Below, one piece after another: positions 8,031 through 19,647 of a DNA stretch of 64,000 nt (position 1 is its first letter; every line of letters begins with the position of its first letter). The DNA lies in contig NZ_CP032514.1 of the NCBI RefSeq assembly GCF_003606385.1, positions 1,612,001 to 1,676,000 on the forward strand, given 5' to 3'. The notes under the pieces were generated by a model. It did no database searches and was not told the DNA's origin. It worked only from the letters and a program-made list of their open reading frames with translations. A program made the translations under genes and the position numbers. The DNA is from Actinomyces lilanjuaniae. GTDB taxonomy: Bacteria; Actinomycetota; Actinomycetes; Actinomycetales; Actinomycetaceae.

Positions 8031-11000
8031 GTGTTCCCCGCATACGCGGGGATGAGCCACCAGCGCTCCTCCCGCTTCTCGCCCTGCGTACGTGTTCCCC
8101 GCATACGCGGGGATGAGCCCCGTGCCGCTGCACGCGGCCGCGCCCTCCCCCTGTGTTCCCCGCATACGCGGGGATGAGCCGCATTGTACCGGGTGCGGGC
8201 CTCAGCCTCGGGGGTGTTCCCCGCATACGCGGGGATGAGCCGCCGTCCCCATCGTGTTCACGACACTGGAGACCGTGTTCCCCGCATACGCGGGGATGAG
8301 CCGTGACCCTTCCCCGGGATCTCCATGAACGCGGGGTGTTCCCCGCATACGCGGGGATGAGCCCAACGGCATCGTCGTGCACGTCACAGTGGACTAGTGT
8401 TCCCCGCATACGCGGGGATGAGCCGATTCGCGGCAATAACCGTACCGAGACCAACCAGTGTTCCCCGCATACGCGGGGATGAGCCAGTGGGAGACCGTGG
8501 CGAGGCGGGCGCGCATGAGTGTTCCCCGCATACGCGGGGATGAGCCGATCCTGCTGGATGCTCCCGCGCTCCTGCGGTGGTGTTCCCCGCATACGCGGGG
8601 ATGAGCCGGTGTACACCCCTGAGCCCGAGGTCGACACCCTGTGTTCCCCGCATACGCGGGGATGAGCCCCAGGCCGGTCCCAGCGAGGACCAGGACAGCC
8701 GGTGTTCCCCGCATACGCGGGGATGAGCCGAGCTTTTTGCCATCGCGGAAGTCCTCGGCACCGTGTTCCCCGCATACGCGGGGATGAGCCGAAGTGCGTG
8801 TACTGCGGACACAACACTTTTATGTGTTCCCCGCATACGCGGGGATGAGCCCCAACAGGGGTAGCCCATCACAACGATAAGGAAGTGTTCCCCGCATACG
8901 CGGGGATGAGCCGAAGTAGTTGGTGGACAGAGAGGCGGGGTTCCAGTGTTCCCCGCATACGCGGGGATGAGCCGCAGGATATAGTCGGCAGTGATATTCA
9001 GCGTGTGTGTTCCCCGCATACGCGGGGATGAGCCCTGAATTCGTGGCTTTGTGATGAGCAGGTTCGGGTGTTCCCCGCATACGCGGGGATGAGCCTAGGC
9101 ACCATACTTCTGGGCATACCAACGGCCGGTGTTCCCCGCATACGCGGGGATGAGCCCGTGCCGCCCAGCAGATGACAGTGGACTCCCTGGTGTTCCCCGC
9201 ATACGCGGGGATGAGCCTGATATTGCGGACCTGGATATCGAGGACAGGCTGTGTTCCCCGCATACGCGGGGATGAGCCCACGGCTCGCCTCTGTTCTCAT
9301 ACGCCCGATCAGTGTTCCCCGCATACGCGGGGATGAGCCCGAAAAGTCCGTACGCAGGATGTGGTGTCCTAGGTGTTCCCCGCATACGCGGGGATGAGCC
9401 GGCGGCTGAGCAGCAGCATGCGGACTGTGAGAAGTGTTCCCCGCATACGCGGGGATGAGCCCTTTCAAGCCGGGCCTCGTTCTCGTTAGCGATAGTGTTC
9501 CCCGCATACGCGGGGATGAGCCCGCCCGATGGGGCCTCAACGTCTGGTGCTCTTGGTGTTCCCCGCATACGCGGGGATGAGCCCCCATGCGTTGGCGGGG
9601 TCGTTGCAGTCAATCTGTGTTCCCCGCATACGCGGGGATGAGCCCGTGCGCCTCAGCCACAACAAGGCCACTGCTGGGTGTTCCCCGCATACGCGGGGAT
9701 GAGCCCACTGTCCGAATCTGTGGGAGAGGGCGTGGCGGGTGTTCCCCGCATACGCGGGGATGAGCCCAACGGATGTGAATCACCAACCTTCGTCCCATAG
9801 TGTTCCCCGCATACGCGGGGATGAGCCGGAGAAGAAGCTGGAGGAGTGGTTTAAGAAGCGGTGTTCCCCGCATACGCGGGGATGAGCCCCACGTCACGGT
9901 ATGCGGCATCCCACCTCACACGTGTTCCCCGCATACGCGGGGATGAGCCTTAGAGATAGGTTCCTTGAGGTCTACCGGAGGGGTGTTCCCCGCATACGCG
10001 GGGATGAGCCGCGCGGACTGTTCCAGCCTGTGTGCTCACTGTTGTGTTCCCCGCATACGCGGGGATGAGCCGCAGTATGCTGAGCTCCAGCCTGATGGTA
10101 CACTGTGTTCCCCGCATACGCGGGGATGAGCCACAGCAAGCACTATGGCGCGGATCCTGACCTCGGTGTTCCCCGCATACGCGGGGATGAGCCGTCCACC
10201 CGCCACGGTACGCGTTACGCACCTCAGTGTTCCCCGCATACGCGGGGATGAGCCCTCCTCGAAGTGATGCCGCGCCTGGTGGACCGGGTGTTCCCCGCAT
10301 ACGCGGGGATGAGCCGGTTACTGGGCTTTATGCTGATCTCCCCTCCGAGTGTTCCCCGCATACGCGGGGATGAGCCGCATAAAAGGAGCACAAAGAATGC
10401 CTAGAACGCGTGTTCCCCGCATACGCGGGGATGAGCCCGGACCGCCGCGCACCACCGCAGCCCCGCAGGCGTGTTCCCCGCATACGCGGGGATGAGCCGA
10501 CTCCGGACCTAGCTGCCTTTTCATCCGCAGGAGTGTTCCCCGCATACGCGGGGATGAGCCGTACACAGCACTACACGTGAAGAACGTTCAGAGGTGTTCC
10601 CCGCATACGCGGGGATGAGCCCGTGCCGCCCAGCAGATGACAGTGGACTCCCTGGTGTTCCCCGCATACGCGGGGATGAGCCGCACGGGTCACAGAACGC
10701 AGTCGGTCACCCCACGTGTTCCCCGCATACGCGGGGATGAGCCTCGCCTTCAGACCACTGTCGTGCCGCGCGGGACGTGTTCCCCGCATACGCGGGGATG
10801 AGCCCTCGGGGTCGACGGCGGCGGGAGGCGAGCCACGGTGTTCCCCGCATACGCGGGGATGAGCCGGAAGATCTCGTGGTGGAGGCTCAGAACGTCACGT
10901 GTTCCCCGCATACGCGGGATGAGCCGGTTCATGATCACCGCTGCTGATGACGACAGTGGTGTTCCCCGCATACGCGGGGATGAGCCGGAGATCGCGAAAG

Positions 11001-14000
11001 CTATCCCCGGTAAAATCATGTGTTCCCCGCATACGCGGGATGAGCCATGTCCCCAGACACACCGCAGCGACGTTCCAGTGTGTTCCCCGCATACGCGGGG
11101 ATGAGCCCGCGGCCGCCGAGGAGATGGCCGCCCGCGCCGGGGTGTTCCCGCATACGCGGGGATGAGCCGGAACCGGAATGTCCGTGATTAATCAAAATGT
11201 CGTGTTCCCCGCATACGCGGGGATGAGCCCCACTATCTGAGCCCACCTGTCGCGCTGTCCCAGTGTTCCCCGCATACGCGGGGATGAGCCTCACCAGAGG
11301 GTTCGGCGACGTGTTCACCGCAGGTGTTCCCCGCATACGCGGGGATGAGCCGTCCCGCCAGCCCGACCGAAAATTCCCGTGATAGTGTTCCCCGCATACG
11401 CGGGGATGAGCCCCAGCGCCTTAACACGTTCAAGGTGTTTCTTGAGTGTTCCCCGCATACGCGGGGATGAGCCGCGCACGAGTAGGTGAGCGCGGAGTCC
11501 ACAAGTGTGTTCCCCGCATACGCGGGGATGAGCCTTAGGTGACGGACCGTATATCACGGTCTACGTGGTGTTCCCCGCATACGCGGGGATGAGCCGCGCA
11601 CGAGTAGGTGAGCGCGGAGTCCACAAGTGTGTTCCCCGCATACGCGGGGATGAGCCAGCCGCCGGTGGCCGATGGTGGGGACGACGTGCGTGTTCCCCGC
11701 ATACGCGGGATGAGCCGCACAGGAGTAGGTGAGCGCGGAGTCCACAAGTGTGTTCCCCGCATACGCGGGGATGAGCCCGAGTCCCGACGAGACCAGGGGG
11801 TGAGTCGTGGGTGTTCCCCGCATACGCGGGGATGAGCCGCTGGGGTAGGGGCTGTCCGGGTCGGCGGCCTGGTGTTCCCCGCATACGCGGGGATGAGCCT
11901 GACGGACACCACTAACGTCGCTCCTGCCGCCGGTGTTCCCCGCATACGCGGGGATGAGCCCCGCTCCCGGTTAGCCATCTTGGTGGCCGTTTTTGTGTTC
12001 CCCGCATACGCGGGGATGAGCCCGAATCCGGACCGAGCTGCCTCTTCATGCGCAGGTGTTCCCCGCATACGCGGGGATGAGCCCACCTCCAACCATGAGG
12101 CCCAGAGCCAGGAGGAGTGTTCCCCGCATACGCGGGGATGAGCCGCCACGCAGGGCCACAGTGGCACCCGTGGCCGCGTGTTCCCCGCATACGCGGGGAT
12201 GAGCCGGAGGATCTGGTGGTGGAGGCGCAGAACGTCACGTGTTCCCCGCATACGCGGGGATGAGCCGGCATTGTACCGGGTGCGGGCCTCCGCCTCGGGG
12301 TGTTCCCCGCATACGCGGGGATGAGCCGGCATTGTACCGGGTGCGGGCCTCCGCCTCGGGGTGTTCCCCGCATACGCGGGGATGAGCCGGTCGAAGACAT
12401 CCGGGTGCTCGCCTCGGCACAGTGTTCCCCGCATACGCGGGGATGAGCCCCAGAGAAAAGGAGACGGCCGAAAACACGCACCGTGTTCCCCGCATACGCG
12501 GGGATGAGCCGTCGGAGGCGGAGAAGCAGGCGGAGGCTTTCGCGTGTTCCCCGCATACGCGGGGATGAGCCGGAGCGCCGCCACCCACCGGCTGGCGTCC
12601 TGCTGTGTTCCCCGCATACGCGGGGATGAGCCTGATCCATCGCGCTCGCAGCAACGGACTCGACAGTGTTCCCCGCATACGCGGGGATGAGCCGCAGTCG
12701 CTCTACCCATGAGTGGAGCACTGTGGGTGTTCCCCGCATACGCGGGGATGAGCCCTCAGTGGTTTCCCCGGTGGCGAGCAGCCATGCGTGTTCCCCGCAT
12801 ACGCGGGGATGAGCCCAATATGAGGATTCCCGACTCTGTGTACATTTCGTGTTCCCCGCATACGCGGGGATGAGCCGCCTTCTCACCCGGCCACCGGTCA
12901 TAGTCGCCAGTGTTCCCCGCATACGCGGGGATGAGCCCAAGGCCGGTCGGGTTGACTACGTGGGCACTCTGTGTTCCCCGCATACGCGGGGATGAGCCGT
13001 GTCAGGCGGTCACAATCAGCACAAGCCAGGCGTGTTCCCCGCATACGCGGGGATGAGCCCCTCCGCACACAGCATCAGCACCAGCTCACCCAGTGTTCCC
13101 CGCATACGCGGGGATGAGCCGGGCGGACCATCCTCCCTTGACCAGTGCCGTCGGTGTTCCCCGCATACGCGGGGATGAGCCCCGGGGCGCGTGCCAGGGT
13201 GTCCCGGTGATGGGGTGTTCCCCGCATACGCGGGGATGAGCCCTCCTGGAGGTGCTGCCTCGCCTGGTGGACCGGGTGTTCCCCGCATACGCGGGGATGA
13301 GCCCGACGTTCTCGACCTCATGCAGATGGTCTGGGAGTGTTCCCCGCATACGCGGGGATGAGCCCTGCTCCTACTCGCTGTCGCAGCAGAGCTAGGCGTG
13401 TTCCCCGCATACGCGGGGATGAGCCCCGCGCCCAGGGAGGGGAGTCATAGGTCAGCCAGTGTTCCCCGCATACGCGGGGATGAGCCCCGGCATCAATGCC
13501 ACCCTCGCAGCCGAGATCCGTGTTCCCCGCATACGCGGGGATGAGCCGCGCCTGTCTGTCTATATCGACCCGGCGCTGCGGTGTTCCCCGCATACGCGGG
13601 GATGAGCCGATCGTCGCAGCGCTGAACGCCCACCACGGCCCGTGTTCCCCGCATACGCGGGGATGAGCCCCACCCCGTGGCAATTCCCAGACTAACCCCC
13701 ACGTGTTCCCCGCATACGCGGGGATGAGCCGTCGAACTCAGGCCGGGGAGGCTCCGGATTCTCGTGTTCCCCGCATACGCGGGGATGAGCCGCCTGCCAT
13801 CCTCGCGGGCAGGTGCATTTCCGGGTGTTCCCCGCATACGCGGGGATGAGCCGATCACGTTCGCCCTGATGGCCGCTGCCACTCTGTGTTCCCCGCATAC
13901 GCGGGGATGAGCCTCAGGCCCCTCGTCTTCCTCGGGGTCTGATTGTCGTGTTCCCCGCATACGCGGGGATGAGCCCAGGTCTCGTGAGTCGGGTCCGGCG

Positions 14001-14648
14001 GCGTCACCGTGTTCCCCGCATACGCGGGGATGAGCCGAGGTACCTGGCCAGCCTGTGCGCCTGCCAGATGTGTTCCCCGCATACGCGGGGATGAGCCAGG
14101 TCGGTTGACTGTGGTGGTGAGCTGATGCAGGTGTTCCCCGCATACGCGGGGATGAGCCTATCCTCAGCCGCCCTATCCAAGTCATCACCCAGTGTTCCCC
14201 GCATACGCGGGGATGAGCCGTCCCTGAACGCCTCCGACGGGTCCACAGGACGGTGTTCCCCGCATACGCGGGGATGAGCCGTCCCTGAACGCCTCCGACG
14301 GGTCCACAGGACGGTGTTCCCCGCATACGCGGGGATGAGCCTTCCCTGAACGCCTCCGACGGGTCCACAGGACGGTGTTCCCCGCATACGCGGGGATGAG
14401 CCGATGCCGACGGAGTCGTGGTCGGAGCCGGTGCCGTGTTCCCCGCATACGCGGGGATGAGCCCGTATCGGTGAGCCGCTCAGAAATGTGCGTGTGTGTT
14501 CCCCGCATACGCGGGGATAAGCCGGCCATCGTGATGGCCGCCCTGTCTGATGCTCTCGTGTTCCCCGCATACGCGGGGATGAGCCCGCGGCACATGGGGG
14601 ATACTCTCCACGGGGCCAGTGTTCCCCGCATACGCGGGGAAATGAACC
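8031..14648 (+). CRISPR. Type I-E CRISPR array, 109 repeats and 108 spacers
   Basis: The 28-nt repeat begins GTGTTCCCCGCATACG and ends GGGGATGAGCC, with an internal 6-bp stem. I traced every repeat start; the usual period is 61 nt (33-nt spacers), with a few spacers of 32 or 34 nt. Four repeats lack one base in a run: those starting at 10899, 11020 and 11690 have GGG for GGGG, and that at 11142 has CCC for CCCC. The repeat at 14496 ends GATAAGCC, and the last, at 14619, is degenerate (GGGGAAATGAACC), marking the trailer end. Spacers 9157-9189 and 10622-10654 are identical; 14220, 14281 and 14342 start a tandem triplet. Several families of related spacers are described in the findings. Open frames running through the array encode only repeat-derived peptides and are not genes. 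Confidence 0.99.
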
Positions 14649-14843
14649 AAGCGCCCATATGGTGGGTGGGAACAACGGCCTCCGAGCATCTACGCGCACC
14701 CGTCGGCTACGAGCATCCACCCACTACCAGGCGATTGGCAGACTGCGCGGCCACATAGGCCATGCGCTGCATAACTCTCCGAAGCAGTACCCTTAACAGC
14801 AGCTCACGGGTCACGACACAGAACGCTGTAAAAAATGCCTCGC
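14649..14843. other. Non-coding gap after the CRISPR array
   Basis: About 195 bp separate the degenerate last repeat from the 3' end of the convergent uridylyltransferase gene. It begins with an AACCAAGCGCCCATATGG stretch and is less GC-rich than its surroundings around 14760-14835. I see no convincing gene or terminator hairpin. Confidence 0.5.
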
Positions 14844-16219
14844 TCAGATCCGGGTGCCAGAAGGAACAATCCCCGGCGACCCCTCCTCCCTCACCACGGC
14901 GTCCCCGGTCGCTACCACGTCAGCACCGAACGTCCAGTCGCCCTCCACGGTCAGCGAACTCGCCCCGCGCACAGAGGGGACACCCTCAGGGAAGCGTGCC
15001 TCGAAGTCCCGGATGGTCTTGTAGTAACGAGGGTCCAGCACCACCGTGCAGGCCTCCTGCGGCACCTGCACCAGCAGGCCGTCCTCGTCAACCTCGTAGA
15101 CGTCAGAGCGCAGCAGGAACAGGTCGTTGGTAGTCTTGACTGGGAGGAACCTGCTGCGAGACACCTCTACAGCCGTTGCCTTCTCGAAGGCCTCCACGGC
15201 CGCACCCATGGCCGTCTCCATCTGGATGACCGGGGTGGAGGCGGGGTCGGAAGGATCAACCGTCTTGGTGTTCCTGATCAGCGGCAGCCCGAGGATCCCC
15301 TGGCGCTGGCTCAGCGTGTCCCGCAGCACCTCCAGGTCGAACCAGAGGTTGTTGGTGTGAAAGAAGGGATGGCGGAACTGGTCGGTGAAGTAGTGCATCT
15401 GGTCGGCAGGCGTCTGGGCGGTGTCGCGCAGGATGATCCGCCCGTCACTGCGGCGCACCGCCAGGTGCCCCCCTTGACGTCGGCGGGCGTGCGACGGCAC
15501 ATCTCCGGGGCGTAGGCGGCTCCCGAGGCAGCGAACCACCCGGCGATGCGGGCCGAGGGGGCAGCCCCCAGGTTGTCCGAGTTCGAGGTCATGGCGTAGC
15601 GGTAGCCCCGCTCCAGCAGGGCGTCCAGGACTCCGGAGGCGGTTAGGGCCGTGTAGATGTCCCCGTGCCCGGGCGGGCACCACTCCAGCTCCGGGTCGGC
15701 CTCCCAGGTCACTGGGGTCAGGTCGTCGGCGCGCAGCTTGGGCTCGCGGTTCTGCAGGAAGTCCAGGGGGATCCCCTCCACCCCGATCGGCGGGCAGGAC
15801 TCCAAGGCCTCGAAGGTGTCCTCACGGGTGCGGAAGGAGTTCATGAAGACCAGCGGCAAGGTCACGTCATAGCGTCTGCGGGCGGCCAGGACCTGGTCCA
15901 CGATGAGCTCCAGGAAGGTCTTTCCGCCCCGGACGGGGAGCAAGGACTTCGCCCGGTCCAGCCCCATCGAGGTCCCCAGACCCCCGTTAAGCTTGATCAT
16001 GACGGTACGGCTCAGGGCGTCCCTGGCCTGCTCGGGGCTGACCTCCACGTCGCTGATCGAGCTGATGTCCGTCAGAGGCTCAATGCTCTCCTCCGGTACC
16101 AGCCCGGTCGCTCCCTCCTCAAGAGTCCTGTAGTAGTAGCTGAAGACGTCGATGGCCTGCTGGGCGACGCCGGCGTCGCGCATCTTGGCCTGGGCCAGGG
16201 TGAGTCCGTTCTCGCTCAT
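14844..16219 (-). CDS. UTP-glucose-1-phosphate uridylyltransferase, one frameshift
   Basis: The enzyme makes UDP-glucose from UTP and glucose-1-phosphate for cell-envelope and glycogen metabolism. It belongs to the eukaryote-like UDPGP family rather than the GalU family: the nucleotide-binding loop reads KLNGGLGTSMG, followed by AKSLLPVRGGKTFLELIVDQ. NSDNLGA and FHTNNLWFDLEVL are further family motifs. The N-terminal two thirds and C-terminal third are in different frames; the switch is in the C6 run (G6 on the coding strand) at about 15469-15474. Adding one G there joins DVKGG to HLAVRRSDGRII as expected. I chose the ATG at 16219 (MSENGLTLAQAK) over an upstream extension. Confidence 0.88.
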
Positions 16220-16321
16220 GGCAGGAGGGTATCCCGCCCTCGGCGGAGTCACGCGGCAGCCACGGCGTGCCCGCTGCTACCCGCCGTTCCACCCACTGCC
16301 ACGGTCCCGTCGGCGTCTCGC

Positions 16322-19168
16322 CTAGGCCCGCTGCCCCTGGAGGACCTCGCTGAGGAACTGTCCCGTGTGGGATGAGGTGTTCGCGGCCACCTGCTCCGGG
16401 GTGCCGGTGGCCACCACCGTGCCACCGCCCTTGCCGCCCTCGGGTCCCATGTCGATGATCCAGTCGGCATGAGCGATGACGTCCAGGTTGTGCTCGATGA
16501 CGACCACGGTGTTGCCCTTGTCCACCAGGCCCTGGAGCACACCCAGAAGCTTACGGATGTCCTCCAGGTGCAGACCGGTGGTGGGCTCGTCCAGGACGTA
16601 GACGGTCCGCCCGGTAGAGCGACGCTGGAGCTCGGTAGCCAGCTTGACGCGCTGTGCCTCGCCACCGGACAGGGTCGTGGCCGCCTGGCCCAGGCGCACG
16701 TAGCCCAGGCCCACCTCCACCAGAGTGCCCAGGTGGCGGGAGATGACGCCGGAGGCTGAGAAGAAGTCCGCCGCCTGGTGGATGGTCATATCCAGCACGT
16801 CGGCCACCGTCTTGTCCTTGTACCGGATCTCCAGGGTCTCGCGATTGTAGCGGGCACCGTGGCAGACCTCGCAGGGCACGTAGACGTCCGGCAGGAAGTT
16901 CATCTCGATCTTCAGGGTGCCGTCCCCCTTGCAGGACTCGCAGCGCCCGCCCTTGACGTTGAAGGAGAAGCGGCCAGGGCCGTAACCACGCACCTTGGAC
17001 TCCGGTACCGAGGCGAAGATCTTGCGGATGTGGTCCCACACACCGGTGTAGGTCGCGGGGTTAGAGCGCGGCGTGCGCCCGATGGGCGACTGGTCGACGT
17101 GGACCACCTTGTCCAGGTTGTCCACCCCCCGCACGGTCCGGTGCCGCCCGGGCACACCCCGGGACCGGTTAAGACGGTTGGCCAGGACCTGGTAGAGAAT
17201 AGAGTTAACCAGGGAAGACTTGCCCGACCCGGACACCCCGGTAACGGCAGTAAGCAGCCCCAGGGGGAAGGTGACGGTGACATCCTTAAGGTTGTTCTCC
17301 CGGGCACCGACCACAGTAACCTCCCGGCCTTTGCGACGGGGGCGACGTGACCGGGGGACCTCAATGCGGCGGCGACGTGCCAGGTAGTCACCGGTCACCG
17401 AGCCCTCCGCCTCCACCAGGGCGCTCAGCGGCCCGGAGTGGACGACCTGCCCACCGTTCTCCCCCGCCCCGGGTCCAATGTCCACGATCCAGTCCGCGGC
17501 ACGGATGGTGTCCTCGTCATGCTCCACGACAATGAGCGTGTTGCCCAGGTCCCGCAGCTTCTGGAGGGTGGTGATGAGCCGGGCGTTGTCCCTCTGGTGC
17601 AGCCCGATGCTGGGCTCGTCCAGCACGTAGAGGACACCCACCAGGCCCGAGCCGATCTGGGTGGCCAGGCGGATCCTCTGTGCCTCGCCCCCGGACAGGG
17701 TGGCTGCACCCCGGGACAGGCTGAGGTAGTCCAGGCCGACGTCAACCAGGAACCCCAGGCGCGCGGCGATCTCGCTCAGCACGCTGCCCGCGATCTGACG
17801 GGCCTGGCCGGACAGGTCCAGGTGGGCCAGGAAGTCCCGGGTCTCGCTGATAGGCAGGTCGCACAGCTCGGCGATGGACAGCCCGCCCACGCGCACCGCC
17901 AGCACCTCGGCCTTGAGTCGGGTGCCGTGGCAGGCCGGACAGGGGACCTCCCGCATGTAGCCCTGGTAGCGCTCCCGGGACCAGTCGGACTCGGTCTCCT
18001 GGTGCTTGCGCATGACGTAGTCCATGACGCCCTCGAAGCCGGTGGCGTAGACCCGCTCCCGGCCCCAACGGTTGCGGTAGCGCACCTTGACCTCGTAGTC
18101 CTTGCCCCGCAGGATCGCCTCCCTGGCCCGCTGCGGCAGCGCCCGCCACGGAGTGTCGACGTCGAAGCCCAGGTCCTCCCCCAGGGCGGCCAGCTGGCGG
18201 GTGAAGTACTTCTGGTGGCTGGACCAGGGGGCGACGGCTCCCTGCGCCAGGGTCAGCTCCTCGTCGGGCACGACGAGCTCGGGGTCGACCTCCAGGTGGG
18301 TGCCGATACCCGTGCACTCCGGGCAGGCCCCGTAGGGGGCGTTGAAGGAGAAGGTCCGCGGCTCCATCTCGTCGAGCTGGAGAGGGTGCTCGTTGGGGCA
18401 GGCCCGTTTCTCAGAGTAGCGCTGCTCGCGGGCGGGGTCCTCCGCCTCGGCGTCTACCCGCTCGATAATCACCAGGCCCTCGGCCAGAGCCAGGGCGGTC
18501 TCCACCGAGTCGGTCAGGCGCTGGCGGATGCCCTCACGCACCACCAGGCGGTCCACGATGACCTCAATGTCGTGCTTGAGGCGCTTGTTGAGAGCTGGCG
18601 GGGAGTCCAGGCGCTGCGTGGCCCCATCCACCCGGACCCGGTTGAAGCCGCGCCCGCGCAGCTCCTCGAACAGCTCGGTGTACTCCCCCTTGCGCCCGCG
18701 CACCACTGGGGCCAGTACCTGGAAGCGGGTGCCCTCCGGCAGGGAGCGGACCTGGTCGACGATCTGCTGAGGGGTCTGGGAGGAGATGACGGCGTCACAG
18801 ACGGGGCAGTGCTGGGTGCCTGCCCGGGCGTAGAGCAGACGCAGGTAGTCGTAGACCTCGGTGACCGTGCCCACCGTGGAGCGGGGATTGCGGGAGGTGG
18901 ACTTCTGGTCGATGGACACCGCCGGGCTCAGGCCCTCAATGAGCTCGACGTCAGGCTTGTCCATCTGACCCAGGAACTGGCGGGCGTAGGAGGACAGGGA
19001 CTCCACGTAGCGACGCTGCCCCTCGGCGAAGATCGTGTCGAAGGCCAGGGACGACTTACCCGACCCGGACAGCCCGGTGAAGACGATCATCTGGTCCCGA
19101 GGCAGGTCGAGGTCCACGCCCCTGAGATTGTGCGCCCGGGCTCCACGGATGATGAGAGAGTCGTTCAC
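16322..19168 (-). CDS. uvrA: Excinuclease ABC subunit A
   Basis: UvrA is the damage-sensing ATPase of nucleotide excision repair, loading UvrB on lesions. Two ABC modules are visible: Walker [14 protein letters not shown] near the N-terminus and [13 protein letters not shown] in the second half, each with an LSGGEAQR signature. Zinc-binding cysteine pairs include [24 protein letters not shown] and CEVCHG. In the first zinc module one cysteine pair reads CPNEH, a variant usual in actinobacteria. The frame extends to 19204, but the GTG at 19168 (giving [19 protein letters not shown]) matches family N-termini. Length is 948 residues. uvrB lies 10 kb away on the same strand. Confidence 0.97.
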   Translation of the reverse strand: MNDSLIIRGARAHNLRGVDLDLPRDQMIVFTGLSGSGKSSLAFDTIFAEGQRRYVESLSSYARQFLGQMDKPDVELIEGLSPAVSIDQKSTSRNPRSTVGTVTEVYDYLRLLYARAGTQHCPVCDAVISSQTPQQIVDQVRSLPEGTRFQVLAPVVRGRKGEYTELFEELRGRGFNRVRVDGATQRLDSPPALNKRLKHDIEVIVDRLVVREGIRQRLTDSVETALALAEGLVIIERVDAEAEDPAREQRYSEKRACPNEHPLQLDEMEPRTFSFNAPYGACPECTGIGTHLEVDPELVVPDEELTLAQGAVAPWSSHQKYFTRQLAALGEDLGFDVDTPWRALPQRAREAILRGKDYEVKVRYRNRWGRERVYATGFEGVMDYVMRKHQETESDWSRERYQGYMREVPCPACHGTRLKAEVLAVRVGGLSIAELCDLPISETRDFLAHLDLSGQARQIAGSVLSEIAARLGFLVDVGLDYLSLSRGAATLSGGEAQRIRLATQIGSGLVGVLYVLDEPSIGLHQRDNARLITTLQKLRDLGNTLIVVEHDEDTIRAADWIVDIGPGAGENGGQVVHSGPLSALVEAEGSVTGDYLARRRRIEVPRSRRPRRKGREVTVVGARENNLKDVTVTFPLGLLTAVTGVSGSGKSSLVNSILYQVLANRLNRSRGVPGRHRTVRGVDNLDKVVHVDQSPIGRTPRSNPATYTGVWDHIRKIFASVPESKVRGYGPGRFSFNVKGGRCESCKGDGTLKIEMNFLPDVYVPCEVCHGARYNRETLEIRYKDKTVADVLDMTIHQAADFFSASGVISRHLGTLVEVGLGYVRLGQAATTLSGGEAQRVKLATELQRRSTGRTVYVLDEPTTGLHLEDIRKLLGVLQGLVDKGNTVVVIEHNLDVIAHADWIIDMGPEGGKGGGTVVATGTPEQVAANTSSHTGQFLSEVLQGQRA

Positions 19169-19274
19169 GGGACGGCAGTCTAGGAGGGCAGACACGGTCT
19201 TCAAACACGCGTTCGAGCACGGCGTGGGAGGTCTTGGCCACGTGCCGGCGGTACCGCTGGTCTAGCCTGGTGCC

Positions 19275-19568
19275 ATGAGCAGGATCTTCACCGTTGAGTA
19301 CCACTACGTCACCGACCAGGACGAGGCCATGGGCGAGCTGCGCCCCTCCCACCGCGCCTTCAACGCCGAGCTGGCGAGCCAGGACCGGCTCCTTGCCGCA
19401 GGCCCCTACGTGGGTACCCACGAGGCCCTCATCATTGTGCGCGCCCAGGACGAGGCGGACGCGCTGGCCCTCCTGGAGGACGACCCCTTCTACCAGGCGG
19501 GCTTTATCGCCGAGCGCGTCGCGCGCCAGTGGAACCCGGTCATCGGGGTGCTCTCCCCCACCAGCTAG
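19275..19568 (+). CDS. YciI family protein
   Basis: This 97-residue protein has the small ferredoxin-like YciI/YCII fold. The conserved pattern is visible: FTVEYHYV at the start, RPSHRAFNAEL (the family's histidine region), LLAAGPYV, and DDPFYQAG, where the aspartate is the usual conserved acidic residue. The biochemical role of the family is mostly unknown. It stands alone, divergent from uvrA with 106 bp between starts and convergent with the P-type ATPase. Confidence 0.85.
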   Translation: MSRIFTVEYHYVTDQDEAMGELRPSHRAFNAELASQDRLLAAGPYVGTHEALIIVRAQDEADALALLEDDPFYQAGFIAERVARQWNPVIGVLSPTS

Positions 19569-19647
19569 CGCCTGGACCCAGTTGCCGGGACAGACGTGGC
19601 TCCCGGAGCAGGCTTCATCCTGGGGCCAGGCTGAGCGCACCAGCCGC

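Noticed and set aside
8031-14648. Long open frames across the array encoding repeated peptides such as SSPRMRGT and AHPRVCGEH
   Set aside because: The peptides are translations of the CRISPR repeat in different frames; these frames are often misannotated as hypothetical proteins.
17438-19183. Long plus-strand frame opposite uvrA
   Set aside because: Antisense shadow of uvrA, which has all expected motifs.
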